NCBI GenBank assembly: GCA_028875245.1
Contig: JAPPEU010000080.1
Location: 1-64,000, forward strand
DNA: 64,000 nt
Origin: Chloroflexota bacterium
Lineage (GTDB): Bacteria; Chloroflexota; Anaerolineae; Aggregatilineales; Phototrophicaceae
Reading direction: 5' to 3'
The notes beneath the pieces were generated by a model. The model worked only from the letters and a program-made list of their open reading frames with translations. It did no database searches and was not told where the DNA came from. The translations under genes and the position numbers were made by a program. Positions 36,437-44,627 of this stretch are shown piece by piece (position 1 is the first letter of the stretch; each line of letters starts with the position of its first letter).

Positions 36437-36640
36437 TCACCTGTTGTTGGCATCGCCGTAAATTCTTTGCCGCAAAGCTGCAATTGACTCGCGCGCCGGC
36501 ATCCCCTCTTCGCCCGCTAAGACATCGCGCAGGCCTTGGCGAATATCTTCAATGATTTCTTCTTTGGTTGGCTCGCGCATGATATCTTCCGCGGGCGCCG
36601 GCGCTGTGGCCCAAGTCGGATTCTCTCTGTCGGGATTCAT
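36437..36640 (-). CDS. Duplicate of the antitoxin-like gene
   Basis: 67 residues with REPTKEEIIEDIRQGLRDVL, matching the neighbouring small gene. A 50-base stretch of the two genes (36301-36350 and 36528-36577) differs at four positions, so the duplication is recent. The C-termini differ, and this copy is not next to the toxin. CAGGAG lies upstream of the ATG at 36640. It could be a spare antitoxin, an antitoxin for another toxin, or an anti-addiction copy. Confidence 0.6.
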   Translation of the reverse strand: MNPDRENPTWATAPAPAEDIMREPTKEEIIEDIRQGLRDVLAGEEGMPARESIAALRQRIYGDANNR

Positions 36641-36756
36641 CGTTAGACTCCTGACCAATACTCGCAATTGTAGCGCAACCATGTCGCGCTATTCAATAAT
36701 AGGGCGAGATTCGATAAACTAAGCGCCATCAATCACGCGCGCATTCGGGGGCGACT

Positions 36757-37767
36757 ATGACGATCAATCTGGGCATCATCGGCGCGGGACGCATCGGGCG
36801 CCTGCACGCCAACAGTTTGACGACGCGGGTCCCCGGCGCAAAGCTGCTGGCGGTCGCCGATGTCTTCGAGGCGGCGGCGAAGTCCGCGGCGGAAGATTTC
36901 GGCATTCCGGATTTCTCCGCCGACCCGGCGGAAATCATCAACAGCGCCGATATCGACGCGGTCGTCATCTGCTCATCGACGGACAGTCACTGCCATTTCA
37001 TCATCGAAGCGGCGCGGGCGGGGGTGCAAATCTTCTGCGAGAAGCCGATCGCCTTTGACCTGGCCGAGATTGACGAAGCGCTGGGGGCTGTCGCCGAAGC
37101 GGGCGTTCAATTGCAGATCGGCTTTAATCGGCGCTTTGACGCCAATCACGCGCGCTTGAAGCGGGCCATCGAAAGCGGCGAAATCGGCGAGCCGCATACG
37201 CTGACGATCATCAGCCGCGATCCGTCGCCGCCGCCTATCGACTATATCAAGGTCTCCGGCGGGCTGCTGATGGACATGATGATCCACGATTTCGATATGG
37301 CGCGCTTCTTGCTCGGCGAGGTCGAAGAGATTTACGCCCTGGGCGATGTGAAGATTGACCCAGCGATCGGCGAGGCGGGCGATATCGACACAGCCAAGGT
37401 GATGCTGCGCTTCGAAAACGGAGCCTTCGGCAGCATCGAAAACAGCCGGCAAGCGGTCTATGGCTACGACCAGCGCGTCGAAGCTTTCGGCAGCATGGGC
37501 GCGGCGACGACCGGCAATTGGCATCCCAACGCGGTAACGATCAGCGATGCCGCGAGCGTAAGGCGCGATCTGCCGCTGCATTTCTTCGTCGAGCGATATT
37601 TTGAAAGTTATGTGACTGAGATGATCGCCTTTGTCGATGCGATTGCGAACGGGAAGACCGTGCCGGTGGTCGGGAATGACGGGCGCGTTCCGGTGCTGAT
37701 GGCCATGGCGGGCATGCGCTCGATGCGGGAGAATCGGCCGGTGAAATTGGCGGAGCTGGAGCCGTGA
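36757..37767 (+). CDS. iolG: Inositol 2-dehydrogenase
   Basis: 336 residues. Rossmann motif GIIGAGRIGRLHA, then CEKPIAFD with catalytic Lys96, and Asp173/His177 in LLMDMMIHDFDM, the IolG catalytic trio. It oxidises myo-inositol to scyllo-inosose with NAD. It heads a cluster with iolC, iolB and iolD further on, which supports the call over other Gfo/Idh/MocA members. A methyltransferase-type restriction gene begins 27 bases after its stop. Confidence 0.85.
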   Translation: MTINLGIIGAGRIGRLHANSLTTRVPGAKLLAVADVFEAAAKSAAEDFGIPDFSADPAEIINSADIDAVVICSSTDSHCHFIIEAARAGVQIFCEKPIAFDLAEIDEALGAVAEAGVQLQIGFNRRFDANHARLKRAIESGEIGEPHTLTIISRDPSPPPIDYIKVSGGLLMDMMIHDFDMARFLLGEVEEIYALGDVKIDPAIGEAGDIDTAKVMLRFENGAFGSIENSRQAVYGYDQRVEAFGSMGAATTGNWHPNAVTISDAASVRRDLPLHFFVERYFESYVTEMIAFVDAIANGKTVPVVGNDGRVPVLMAMAGMRSMRENRPVKLAELEP

Positions 37768-37794
37768 GCAAAATCTTGGGTGACGAGCCGTCCA

Positions 37795-40563
37795 ATGAAC
37801 GCTTATGAAAGCACATTGAATACCTGGCTGGCGGCTGCCCTGCGAGAGCGCGGCTTGAATGCCCGCGCCGAGATTGGGCAAGGCGGCGGCAAACGCCTGG
37901 ATGTGGAAATCTCGCTCGACGGGCTGAAGATTGCTCTGGAAGCGGAACAGGGCTACTCGGCGACAAAGAAAGCCTCGGCAATAAAAGACGCCGACAGCCG
38001 CCTGCATGATGACCTGGCGGATTGCGCCATCGCGCTATGTTACCCGGAGGGCTTGCGCTTGGCGAGTGAGCTTGCGGAGAGCGAACTGCTGCATACGCTG
38101 CGCAGCCACAAGGAACGCCCGCCCGCGAAGAAAACCAGTTGGAAGCGGGATCATATCCCGCAGCTCGTCAGCGTCATCCGCAAAATCCCCGACCAGCTCG
38201 GCGACCCGGATGAGATTGCCAACCGCCTCTCCTTCAGCTTGGATCGCGCGGTTGCGCGGCTCAATGAAAGCCAAAAGCAGGAATTAGCCGCCTGCCTGGA
38301 TCTGCCGGCTGGCAAGCCCACCAAAATCGAGACGGGCTATGCCTTGACCAGCCGCTTCAATCAAGCGGCCAAACGCGCCATGCTCGTGGTCGCCACTGCC
38401 GTGATGTTTCACAGCCAACTGGACAAGCATCGCCATACAATCAAGCCGCGCGATTACGCGGGCGAATGGTCCCCCGCCAGCGCCAGCCAGTGCGCCAATA
38501 GCGCCGATCCCATTGGCGCGTTCTCTCAGGCTTGGGAGCTGTGGCTCTTAGTCGATTACAAGCCGATCTTCGACACCGCTCGCAGCGCGCTGCAAGCATT
38601 AGCGGGCTCGAATGAATTCACAGCCGCCGCGCAAATTGTCGCGCGGGCATCGCTGCAGGTGACGCGCAACATCGTGGGATTGCGTCATGATTTGCTGGGG
38701 CGCATCTTCCATAAAGTGCTCGATACCGCCCGTTACGACGGCTCCTTCTACACCACCACCGCGGCCGCCACTCTGCTGGCGAACCTGGCGCTGCGCGAGG
38801 ATATGCTCGACTGGACGGACAGCGCCGCCATCGCCAGGCTGCGCGTCACCGACCCGGCCTGCGGCACCGGCACGCTGCTGATGGCGGCCGCCGAGCGCAT
38901 CCGCGATCTGACCAGCGCGGTCGGCAACCAGGACGAAGTCTCGCGCCTGCTCATCGAAAAGGTCTTGACCGGCTACGATGTCAACCTGACGGCGACGCAC
39001 CTGGCGGCGACCACGCTGGGCTTGCTCTCGCCGACCACCACCTTCGAGAATATGAAGATTTATCGCGCCTTGCTGGGTATTGACGAGAACAACGAAGCCA
39101 AACTGGGCTCGCTGGAATTTCTGGATACGGGGGTGGACGGGCAGCCGCGCCTGCTGCCTTGGCCCACCGGCGTCGAGCAGATTGAAACGCGGGAGGAAAG
39201 CGCCGAAGCCGAGCCCGCCGACCTGGTGATAATGAACCCGCCCTTCACGCGCGACAGCCTGCGACACGACCAGTTCAGCCGCGCGGATGAGGTGAAGTTG
39301 AAAGCGCGGGAGAAGGCGATGTTTGACAAACTGGAAGGCGGCATTCATCGCTCTCACAACGGCGGCGGATTCTTGGCTCTGGCTGACAAAATCGTGAAAT
39401 CCAAAAGTGGCACTATCGCGGTTGTCTTGCCGCTAGTTGGCGCGACCAATTACGCGACTAGAGAAATGCGAATCTATCTGGCGAAGAAATTTCACATTGA
39501 TACCATCGTTACATCGCATGATCCGACGCGGATATACTTTTCGGAGAATACGTCCATAGGGGAGATGCTTCTGATTTGTCGGCGGAAAGCCCCCTGTAGT
39601 GGTCCCGAAAAACTGGAGCGGCGCGGGGGTTTGGGGGTGGGGGGAAATCCACCCACAACCATCGTCAATCTTTACGAAAACCCGGCCACGCCGGCTGATG
39701 CGCTGGGCGTGGCGCGGGATATCGCCGAAGACAGAACGGAAAACATCAAAGGCACGGCGCAGCGTTGGCCCCACGCGCGCATTGCCCAAGGCGACTGGGG
39801 CGGGGTGCAGTTTCTGTCGCCATATCTTTGCGAGAAATTTGTGGAATTGCGGGAAGACGAGTTTTTCGCCTTTCGAGAACTTGGGGATATGGCGGATATT
39901 TCACCAGATGGGCGCGGCATTCGCGGCATGTTCAAGAGGTCTGAAGTTCCTGATTCCAAAGCGATGATTGCTCTATGGGATCACAAAACCGATTTTACAC
40001 AAAAAATGTCGGCGCATCACGACACATATATCATCACAAAAGAAGGCAAGGCAAGGCAAGCGGAATACTTATGGGCGCAACGCGGTACACTGTTGTTAGC
40101 CATGCGCGCTCGCTTAAATACTGTCCGTGTTGTTAGTGTGCGCTTACCTGAAAGGGCTCTAGGTTCAGCCTGGGTCCCTTGCAAGCTAAAATCACTGGGC
40201 GCGACAGCCGAAAAAGCGCTATGCGCCTATATCAACTCTACGATAGGTTTGCTGGCGATGCTCGGCGACCGTTCATTAAGAGATCTCTCATATTCTCAAT
40301 TTTCAATGGACGACCTGCGCCGCGTCATCGTCCCTGACTTCTATGCGCTGGAGGCCAGCCAAGTCACCGCCTTGGCGACCGCCTTCGACACGCTCTGCAA
40401 TTTCACCCTGCTGCCCTTGCCGCAGATTATGCAAGACGAAACGCGGGCAGCGCTCGATCGCGTGGTCATCGACGCCCTGGACATCGCGCCTGAAGTCGTC
40501 GCCAATATCCGCCGTGAGCTCAGCCGCGAGCCATCTATCACAGGCAAGCCTTATGAAAGCTAA
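37795..40563 (+). CDS. Type IIG-like restriction-modification protein (N6-adenine methyltransferase with N-terminal region)
   Basis: About 922 residues. The methyltransferase core has the SAM motif DPACGTGTLLMAA (from Asp353) and catalytic NPPF (Asn481) in LVIMNPPFTRDS. Residues 1-70 contain LDVEISLDGLKIALEAEQG, which could be a PD-(D/E)xK-like nuclease or a vestige. The C-terminal third, about residues 690-830, is more AT-rich, consistent with a swapped target-recognition domain. I chose the ATG at 37795; a GTG at 37780 is possible. It lies between iolG and iolC. Alternatives are a type I HsdM-like or BREX PglX-like enzyme, but no partner subunits are adjacent. Confidence 0.72.
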   Translation: MNAYESTLNTWLAAALRERGLNARAEIGQGGGKRLDVEISLDGLKIALEAEQGYSATKKASAIKDADSRLHDDLADCAIALCYPEGLRLASELAESELLHTLRSHKERPPAKKTSWKRDHIPQLVSVIRKIPDQLGDPDEIANRLSFSLDRAVARLNESQKQELAACLDLPAGKPTKIETGYALTSRFNQAAKRAMLVVATAVMFHSQLDKHRHTIKPRDYAGEWSPASASQCANSADPIGAFSQAWELWLLVDYKPIFDTARSALQALAGSNEFTAAAQIVARASLQVTRNIVGLRHDLLGRIFHKVLDTARYDGSFYTTTAAATLLANLALREDMLDWTDSAAIARLRVTDPACGTGTLLMAAAERIRDLTSAVGNQDEVSRLLIEKVLTGYDVNLTATHLAATTLGLLSPTTTFENMKIYRALLGIDENNEAKLGSLEFLDTGVDGQPRLLPWPTGVEQIETREESAEAEPADLVIMNPPFTRDSLRHDQFSRADEVKLKAREKAMFDKLEGGIHRSHNGGGFLALADKIVKSKSGTIAVVLPLVGATNYATREMRIYLAKKFHIDTIVTSHDPTRIYFSENTSIGEMLLICRRKAPCSGPEKLERRGGLGVGGNPPTTIVNLYENPATPADALGVARDIAEDRTENIKGTAQRWPHARIAQGDWGGVQFLSPYLCEKFVELREDEFFAFRELGDMADISPDGRGIRGMFKRSEVPDSKAMIALWDHKTDFTQKMSAHHDTYIITKEGKARQAEYLWAQRGTLLLAMRARLNTVRVVSVRLPERALGSAWVPCKLKSLGATAEKALCAYINSTIGLLAMLGDRSLRDLSYSQFSMDDLRRVIVPDFYALEASQVTALATAFDTLCNFTLLPLPQIMQDETRAALDRVVIDALDIAPEVVANIRRELSREPSITGKPYES

Positions 40564-40567
40564 GCAG

Positions 40568-40606
40568 CTTTTCTCTGTGCGCTCTGCGCCTCTGTGGTGA
40601 ATTTAC
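40568..40606 (+). repeat. CTCTGTG-type dispersed repeat
   Basis: TTTTCTCTGTGCGCTCTGCG then CCTCTGTGGTGAATTT. This is one of the best-conserved copies. It sits between the restriction gene and iolC. Confidence 0.75.
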
Positions 40607-40632
40607 GTTGCGATTGTGATCTGGGGGCTAAA

Positions 40633-41649
40633 ATGACGCCAAAAACCTACGATTCCCTGCACATGGGGCGGAGCTCAATCGACCTCTACTCAAATGACAT
40701 CGGCACACCCTTCGTCGAGATCGACAGCTTCGCCGCCTATGTTGGCGGGTCGCCCACCAACATCAGCGTCGGCGGGCGGCGCTTGGGGCTGAAGACGGCG
40801 CTGCTGACGGCGGTCGGCGCTGACCCGGTCGGCGACTTCATCATGCACTTCCTGAACAACGAAGGCGTGGAGACGCGCTTCATCCCGCGCAAGCCGGCCC
40901 ATCGCACCGCGGCCGCCGTGCTGGGCATCGAGCCGCCGGATAAGTTTCCGCTGGTTTTCTACCGTGACAATTGCGCCGATATCAACCTGAATATCGATGA
41001 TGTGCTGGCGGCGCCGGTCGCGGATTGCAAGGTCTTCCAATTCGCCGGCACCAACCTCAGCCTGGAGCCGAGCCGCAGCGCGACCATGCTGGCGGCGGAC
41101 CTGGCGCGTCAAGCGGGCGCGACGGTGATCTTTGATGTCGATTTCCGCCCCGACCAGTGGCATGACGCGCGCGCTTTCGGCGTCGTGGCGCGCAGTGTGC
41201 TGCGCCTGGTTGATGTCGTGATCGGCACCGAAGACGAGCTCAACGCGGCCATGCTCAGCGATGTCGCGCAGATTACAGTCACGCATTCGCAGGTGTCGGA
41301 TGCCAAAGTCGAAGGTGATACGCGCTCGGGCATCGAATTCATGCTCGCGCTGGGTCCGGAAGCGGTGGTCGAGAAGATCGGGCCGGAGGGCGCGCGCATC
41401 CATCTCAAAGACGGCGACATCATCGACGCGCCCGGCTTTCCGGTGGAGGTGACCAATATCCTGGGCGCGGGCGATGCCTTCGGCGGCGGCTTTGTTTATG
41501 GGCTGGTGAATGATTGGGGCTGGTATAAAGCGGCGCGCCTGGGCAATGCCTGTGGCGCCATCGTCGTCACCGAGCACGGCTGCGCCAATTTCATGCCGAC
41601 CATGCCCGAGGTGGAGGCATTTGTCGCGCCCTATGGCGGGCTGGATTGA
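40633..41649 (+). CDS. iolC: 5-dehydro-2-deoxygluconokinase
   Basis: 338 residues, PfkB sugar-kinase fold. N-terminal YVGGSPTNISVGGRRLG and C-terminal anion hole/catalytic base LGAGDAFGGGFVYG are intact. FRPDQWHDA (Arg-Pro-x-x-Trp) is a mark of IolC within PfkB kinases. It phosphorylates 2-deoxy-5-keto-gluconate in inositol breakdown. I chose the ATG at 40633; the longer frame is repeat sequence. It is separated from iolG by the restriction gene. Confidence 0.85.
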   Translation: MTPKTYDSLHMGRSSIDLYSNDIGTPFVEIDSFAAYVGGSPTNISVGGRRLGLKTALLTAVGADPVGDFIMHFLNNEGVETRFIPRKPAHRTAAAVLGIEPPDKFPLVFYRDNCADINLNIDDVLAAPVADCKVFQFAGTNLSLEPSRSATMLAADLARQAGATVIFDVDFRPDQWHDARAFGVVARSVLRLVDVVIGTEDELNAAMLSDVAQITVTHSQVSDAKVEGDTRSGIEFMLALGPEAVVEKIGPEGARIHLKDGDIIDAPGFPVEVTNILGAGDAFGGGFVYGLVNDWGWYKAARLGNACGAIVVTEHGCANFMPTMPEVEAFVAPYGGLD

Positions 41650-41657
41650 AACATATT

Positions 41658-41695
41658 TGAACTACAGAGGACGCAGAGAGCGCAGAGGATTGCTA
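41658..41695 (-). repeat. CTCTGTG-type dispersed repeat
   Basis: AACTACAGAGGACGCAGAGA then GCGCAGAGGATTG, reverse orientation. It is close to the copy at 33955. Confidence 0.75.
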
Positions 41696-41708
41696 AAGAC
41701 TGAGAATC

Positions 41709-41738
41709 TGTAGGGGCGAGCCATCGGGTCGCCCGCAC
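41709..41738 (+). repeat. TGTAGGGGCG single hairpin unit
   Basis: TGTAGGGGCGAGCCATCGGG then TCGCCCGCAC, the same subtype as 34185 and 35649. It lies directly before the DinB-family start codon and might affect its translation. Confidence 0.82.
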
Positions 41739-41740
41739 GA

Positions 41741-42289
41741 ATGGACGGGACGACAATGGACGAAAACCAAACCAACGGCAACGAAGCGCCGGAAGCCTGG
41801 ATCACCTGGATGAGCGCGGACGATCTGCTGGAGCGTGCGCGGGAGGAACGCGCGGCCCTGGCGGCGCTCTGGCATGGCTTGAGCGATGAGCAAATGACCC
41901 GCCGCCCGGGTCCACAGCCGGAATGGTCGGTCAAAGATGTGATCGCCCATATCACCTGGTGGGAGCAGTCGATGGTCAACTGGGTCTCGCGCGCTCTCAG
42001 CGGCGAGATGCTGGCGCGGACGGAGACGCCCGACGAGATCAACGCCCGCATCCACGCCGACAATCGCGACCTGCCGCTGTCGGATGTGCTGACGCTGTTC
42101 GAGGCGAGCTTCCCGCTGGTCGAAGCGCTGCTGGAGCGGCTGGACGATGATGAAATCAATGACGCGGCAGTCTGCAACATCCGCGATATGCCGCTGCTAT
42201 ACTTCATCGTCGGCAATACCTTCGCCCATTACGCCGACCATGTGGAGGACCTGCGGGCTTATGTTGAGGGGCTGGATCGTAATCTGTAG
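41741..42289 (+). CDS. DinB superfamily protein
   Basis: Up to 182 residues. It has the four-helix bundle features LWHGLSDEQMTRRPGPQPEW and SVKDVIAHITWWEQSM, then a late His in NTFAHYADHVEDL; the His residues at helix positions are the probable metal ligands. DinB-like enzymes use thiols such as mycothiol or bacillithiol. The start may instead be the ATG at 41756. The last codons run into a paired-hairpin element, which supplies the TAG stop. It lies between iolC and iolB, and its job there is unclear. Confidence 0.75.
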   Translation: MDGTTMDENQTNGNEAPEAWITWMSADDLLERAREERAALAALWHGLSDEQMTRRPGPQPEWSVKDVIAHITWWEQSMVNWVSRALSGEMLARTETPDEINARIHADNRDLPLSDVLTLFEASFPLVEALLERLDDDEINDAAVCNIRDMPLLYFIVGNTFAHYADHVEDLRAYVEGLDRNL

Positions 42290-42357
42290 GGGCGTTTCGC
42301 TGAAACGCCCAAACCATGCGCCGTACAAAGCGGGCGTCTCAGCGAGACGCCCCTACA
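42285..42357 (+). repeat. TGTAGGGGCG paired-hairpin element (complete, 73 bases)
   Basis: Exact ten-base terminal inverted repeats TGTAGGGGCG/CGCCCCTACA. Left hairpin GGGCGTTTC-GCT-GAAACGCCC; right hairpin GGGCGTCTC-AGC-GAGACGCCC, both perfect. Its second to fourth bases plus one complete the TAG stop of the DinB gene (42287-42289). Confidence 0.92.
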
Positions 42358-42400
42358 CGAATGATTAGGATTATTTGCGTATTCGACGGGAGAATTCCAC

Positions 42401-43282
42401 ATGCAATACACATCAGAAACGATGCTGGTGAAATCGAAAGACAGCGGCGGCTCGGGCATCTTCGCCGAGGTCAGCGCCGGGCAGGCCGGCTGGGATTTCC
42501 TTAACATGGCGGCGATGCGCCTGGGCCGGGGCGAGCGTTTCAGCGTCGAAACGCGCGAGCATGAAAACGCCACCGTCATCCTGGGCGGCGTCTGCGATAT
42601 CGTCACCAGCGATGGCGAGTTTGTGAATGTCGGGCGGCGTCCCGATGTCTTCAGCGGCATGCCCTACGCCCTCTACATCTCGCGGCGCAAGGAATTCGAA
42701 ATCACGGCCACAAGCGACACGCTGGAATTCGCCTCCTGCTGGGTGCCGACCGATCAGGATTATCCGACCCAGCTGGTCACGCCCGCCATGAGCGAGATCG
42801 AGCTGCGCGGCGGCGGCAACGCCTCGCGGCAGATCAATGGCATCCTGCCGCCCGGTTTCAACTGCCATCGCATCGTCGCGGTCGAGGTCTACACGCCCTC
42901 GGGCAACTGGTCCAGCTATCCGCCGCACAAGCACGATGTGCATGTCGAAGACGAAGACGGGACTGTGCTGGAAGCCGACCTGGAAGAGATCTACTTTTAC
43001 AAAATCGATCATCCCGGCGGTTATGCCTATCAGCGCGTTTACAATGACGACCGCAGCATCGATGGCGTCATGATGGCGCAGAACCACGACAGCGTGCTGG
43101 TGCCGGAGGGTTATCATCCCGTCGTCAGCGCGCACGGCTATACGACCTACTATCTGAACTTCCTGGCCGGCAGCGCGCAGTCCCTGGCGAACAGCGATGA
43201 TCCGGCGTACTCGTGGGTGCAGGGGACGTGGACGTTTAAGGATCCCAGGTTGCCGATTGTGCATCACGGGATGGAGGGCTAG
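42401..43282 (+). CDS. iolB: 5-deoxy-glucuronate isomerase
   Basis: 293 residues with the double-cupin fold of IolB. The metal site is HKHD in SSYPPHKHDVHVE, Glu in ADLEEIYFYKID, and His in PEGYHPVVSAHGYTTYYLN, which is the family signature. It converts 5-deoxy-glucuronate to 2-deoxy-5-keto-gluconate, the substrate of IolC. The AAA ATPase gene of a PARIS-like pair starts only four bases after its stop. Confidence 0.9.
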   Translation: MQYTSETMLVKSKDSGGSGIFAEVSAGQAGWDFLNMAAMRLGRGERFSVETREHENATVILGGVCDIVTSDGEFVNVGRRPDVFSGMPYALYISRRKEFEITATSDTLEFASCWVPTDQDYPTQLVTPAMSEIELRGGGNASRQINGILPPGFNCHRIVAVEVYTPSGNWSSYPPHKHDVHVEDEDGTVLEADLEEIYFYKIDHPGGYAYQRVYNDDRSIDGVMMAQNHDSVLVPEGYHPVVSAHGYTTYYLNFLAGSAQSLANSDDPAYSWVQGTWTFKDPRLPIVHHGMEG

Positions 43283-43286
43283 GGCT

Positions 43287-44627
43287 ATGCGGATTACGAA
43301 AATCTCCGTGAAGGGCTTATTTGGGATATTCGACCACGAGATTCCGCTGAATCAGGAGTCGCGGATTACGATCATTCATGGTCCGAACGGGGTGGGGAAG
43401 ACGGTGTTGTTGCGGATGGTGCATGGGCTATTTAATTATGATTACAGGTTTGTTGGTCAAATACCGTTCGACTATCTCAAAATTAGCTTCGAGGGCGGCG
43501 CAAGTATAGGAGTTCAGAAGATTGCGGGCGACTCACGTGTCAGAATCCGATCTCGTAGGGAAATTCAGAGGATTGACGCAGGACAAAGGCTCTTGGTGGA
43601 GTTCAAAAGTAAAGACAGGTCATTCGAGAATGTCCCATTCATGCCCTCCACTAGCATGAATCTCAATGAAGGATCGATTATTGATGACGAGCTGCACAAA
43701 ATCGTTTCAAGCGAATTACCGCATTTGACTCTTTTACCTTGGGCCAATGAATACTTGTGGGCTGACTTTGTTGAGGGTTTGGATGATCCCAATTCAGAAC
43801 TTGGCTTTGTAACCCAAGTCTATTCTTTGACCGATATTCTAAACAGCTTCCCAGTAATCCATGAAAGACTGTATGGTGTTATGCCAGACTGGTTTGCGAA
43901 GATTAGGAAATGCGCAGGTCTACGGCTTGTACAGACGGAGCGCCTGATGAGAACGACAGTATTGAATGAGTATACTGGCGACATTGGTCAGGAACCAAAA
44001 ACCTATGATATTCTTAGAGCTTTTGGCAGAAGATACAAGGAGTTTCTTGAGGAAAATGAAACTGAATGGGAAGAATTTAGAGCAGAAAATCCAGATTTAT
44101 TTCAGCCGTTATTGAACGCAATTGAGGAGATGATGGACATTTCCAGTATTGAAAGATCGGAGGCAATCGGTCGGCTCATTGAAGAACGACCCGATATGTT
44201 TGAGCAATTGTTTGAAGACATTGATAAAGCCAAAGGAAGCGGTTTTCTGAGCGATGAACGGCAACTGTTTGAGGACATCTTGAATGAACGATTCCTTTTC
44301 AAATCAATATCGATTGAAGCAGACAAGGGACTCAATATTATAAACGAGAAGAACACAACGGTAGACGTTTCTGATTTATCCTCTGGTGAACAGCATCTCC
44401 TGATTCTATATTCCCAACTACTCTTTGAAACCGAACCCGACACCCTCGTCATGATAGACGAACCCGAACTATCCATGAACGTCGTCTGGCAGCGCAACTT
44501 CTTGAAAGACTTGCAGCGCATTATCGAGTTGCGCAAGTTTGACGTCCTCATCGCCACGCACTCGCCGCAAATCATTCACGACAAGTGGGATTGGGTCGTG
44601 CACCTGGGCGAAAAGGTGGACGACTGA
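43287..44627 (+). CDS. AAA/ABC-type ATPase, PARIS AriA-like
   Basis: 446 residues. Walker A is IIHGPNGVGKTVLLRM (Gly32-Thr39). A helical insertion with many acidic residues covers about 90-350 (ERLMRTTVLNEY, FLEENETEWEEFRAENPDLF). Signature-like LSSGEQHLLILYSQ, Walker B LVMIDEPELSMN and the H-loop ATHSPQIIHD follow. This is the OLD/RecF-like AAA15 architecture of AriA from PARIS, an abortive anti-phage system that senses anti-restriction proteins. The middle is AT-rich compared with the flanking iol genes. It overlaps the TOPRIM gene (TGATG). GGAGG lies before the ATG. Confidence 0.75.
   Translation: MRITKISVKGLFGIFDHEIPLNQESRITIIHGPNGVGKTVLLRMVHGLFNYDYRFVGQIPFDYLKISFEGGASIGVQKIAGDSRVRIRSRREIQRIDAGQRLLVEFKSKDRSFENVPFMPSTSMNLNEGSIIDDELHKIVSSELPHLTLLPWANEYLWADFVEGLDDPNSELGFVTQVYSLTDILNSFPVIHERLYGVMPDWFAKIRKCAGLRLVQTERLMRTTVLNEYTGDIGQEPKTYDILRAFGRRYKEFLEENETEWEEFRAENPDLFQPLLNAIEEMMDISSIERSEAIGRLIEERPDMFEQLFEDIDKAKGSGFLSDERQLFEDILNERFLFKSISIEADKGLNIINEKNTTVDVSDLSSGEQHLLILYSQLLFETEPDTLVMIDEPELSMNVVWQRNFLKDLQRIIELRKFDVLIATHSPQIIHDKWDWVVHLGEKVDD

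Noticed and set aside
42285..42357. The hairpin elements as rho-independent terminators
   Set aside because: The stems are strong but no U tract follows, and many copies lie inside operons or upstream of genes.
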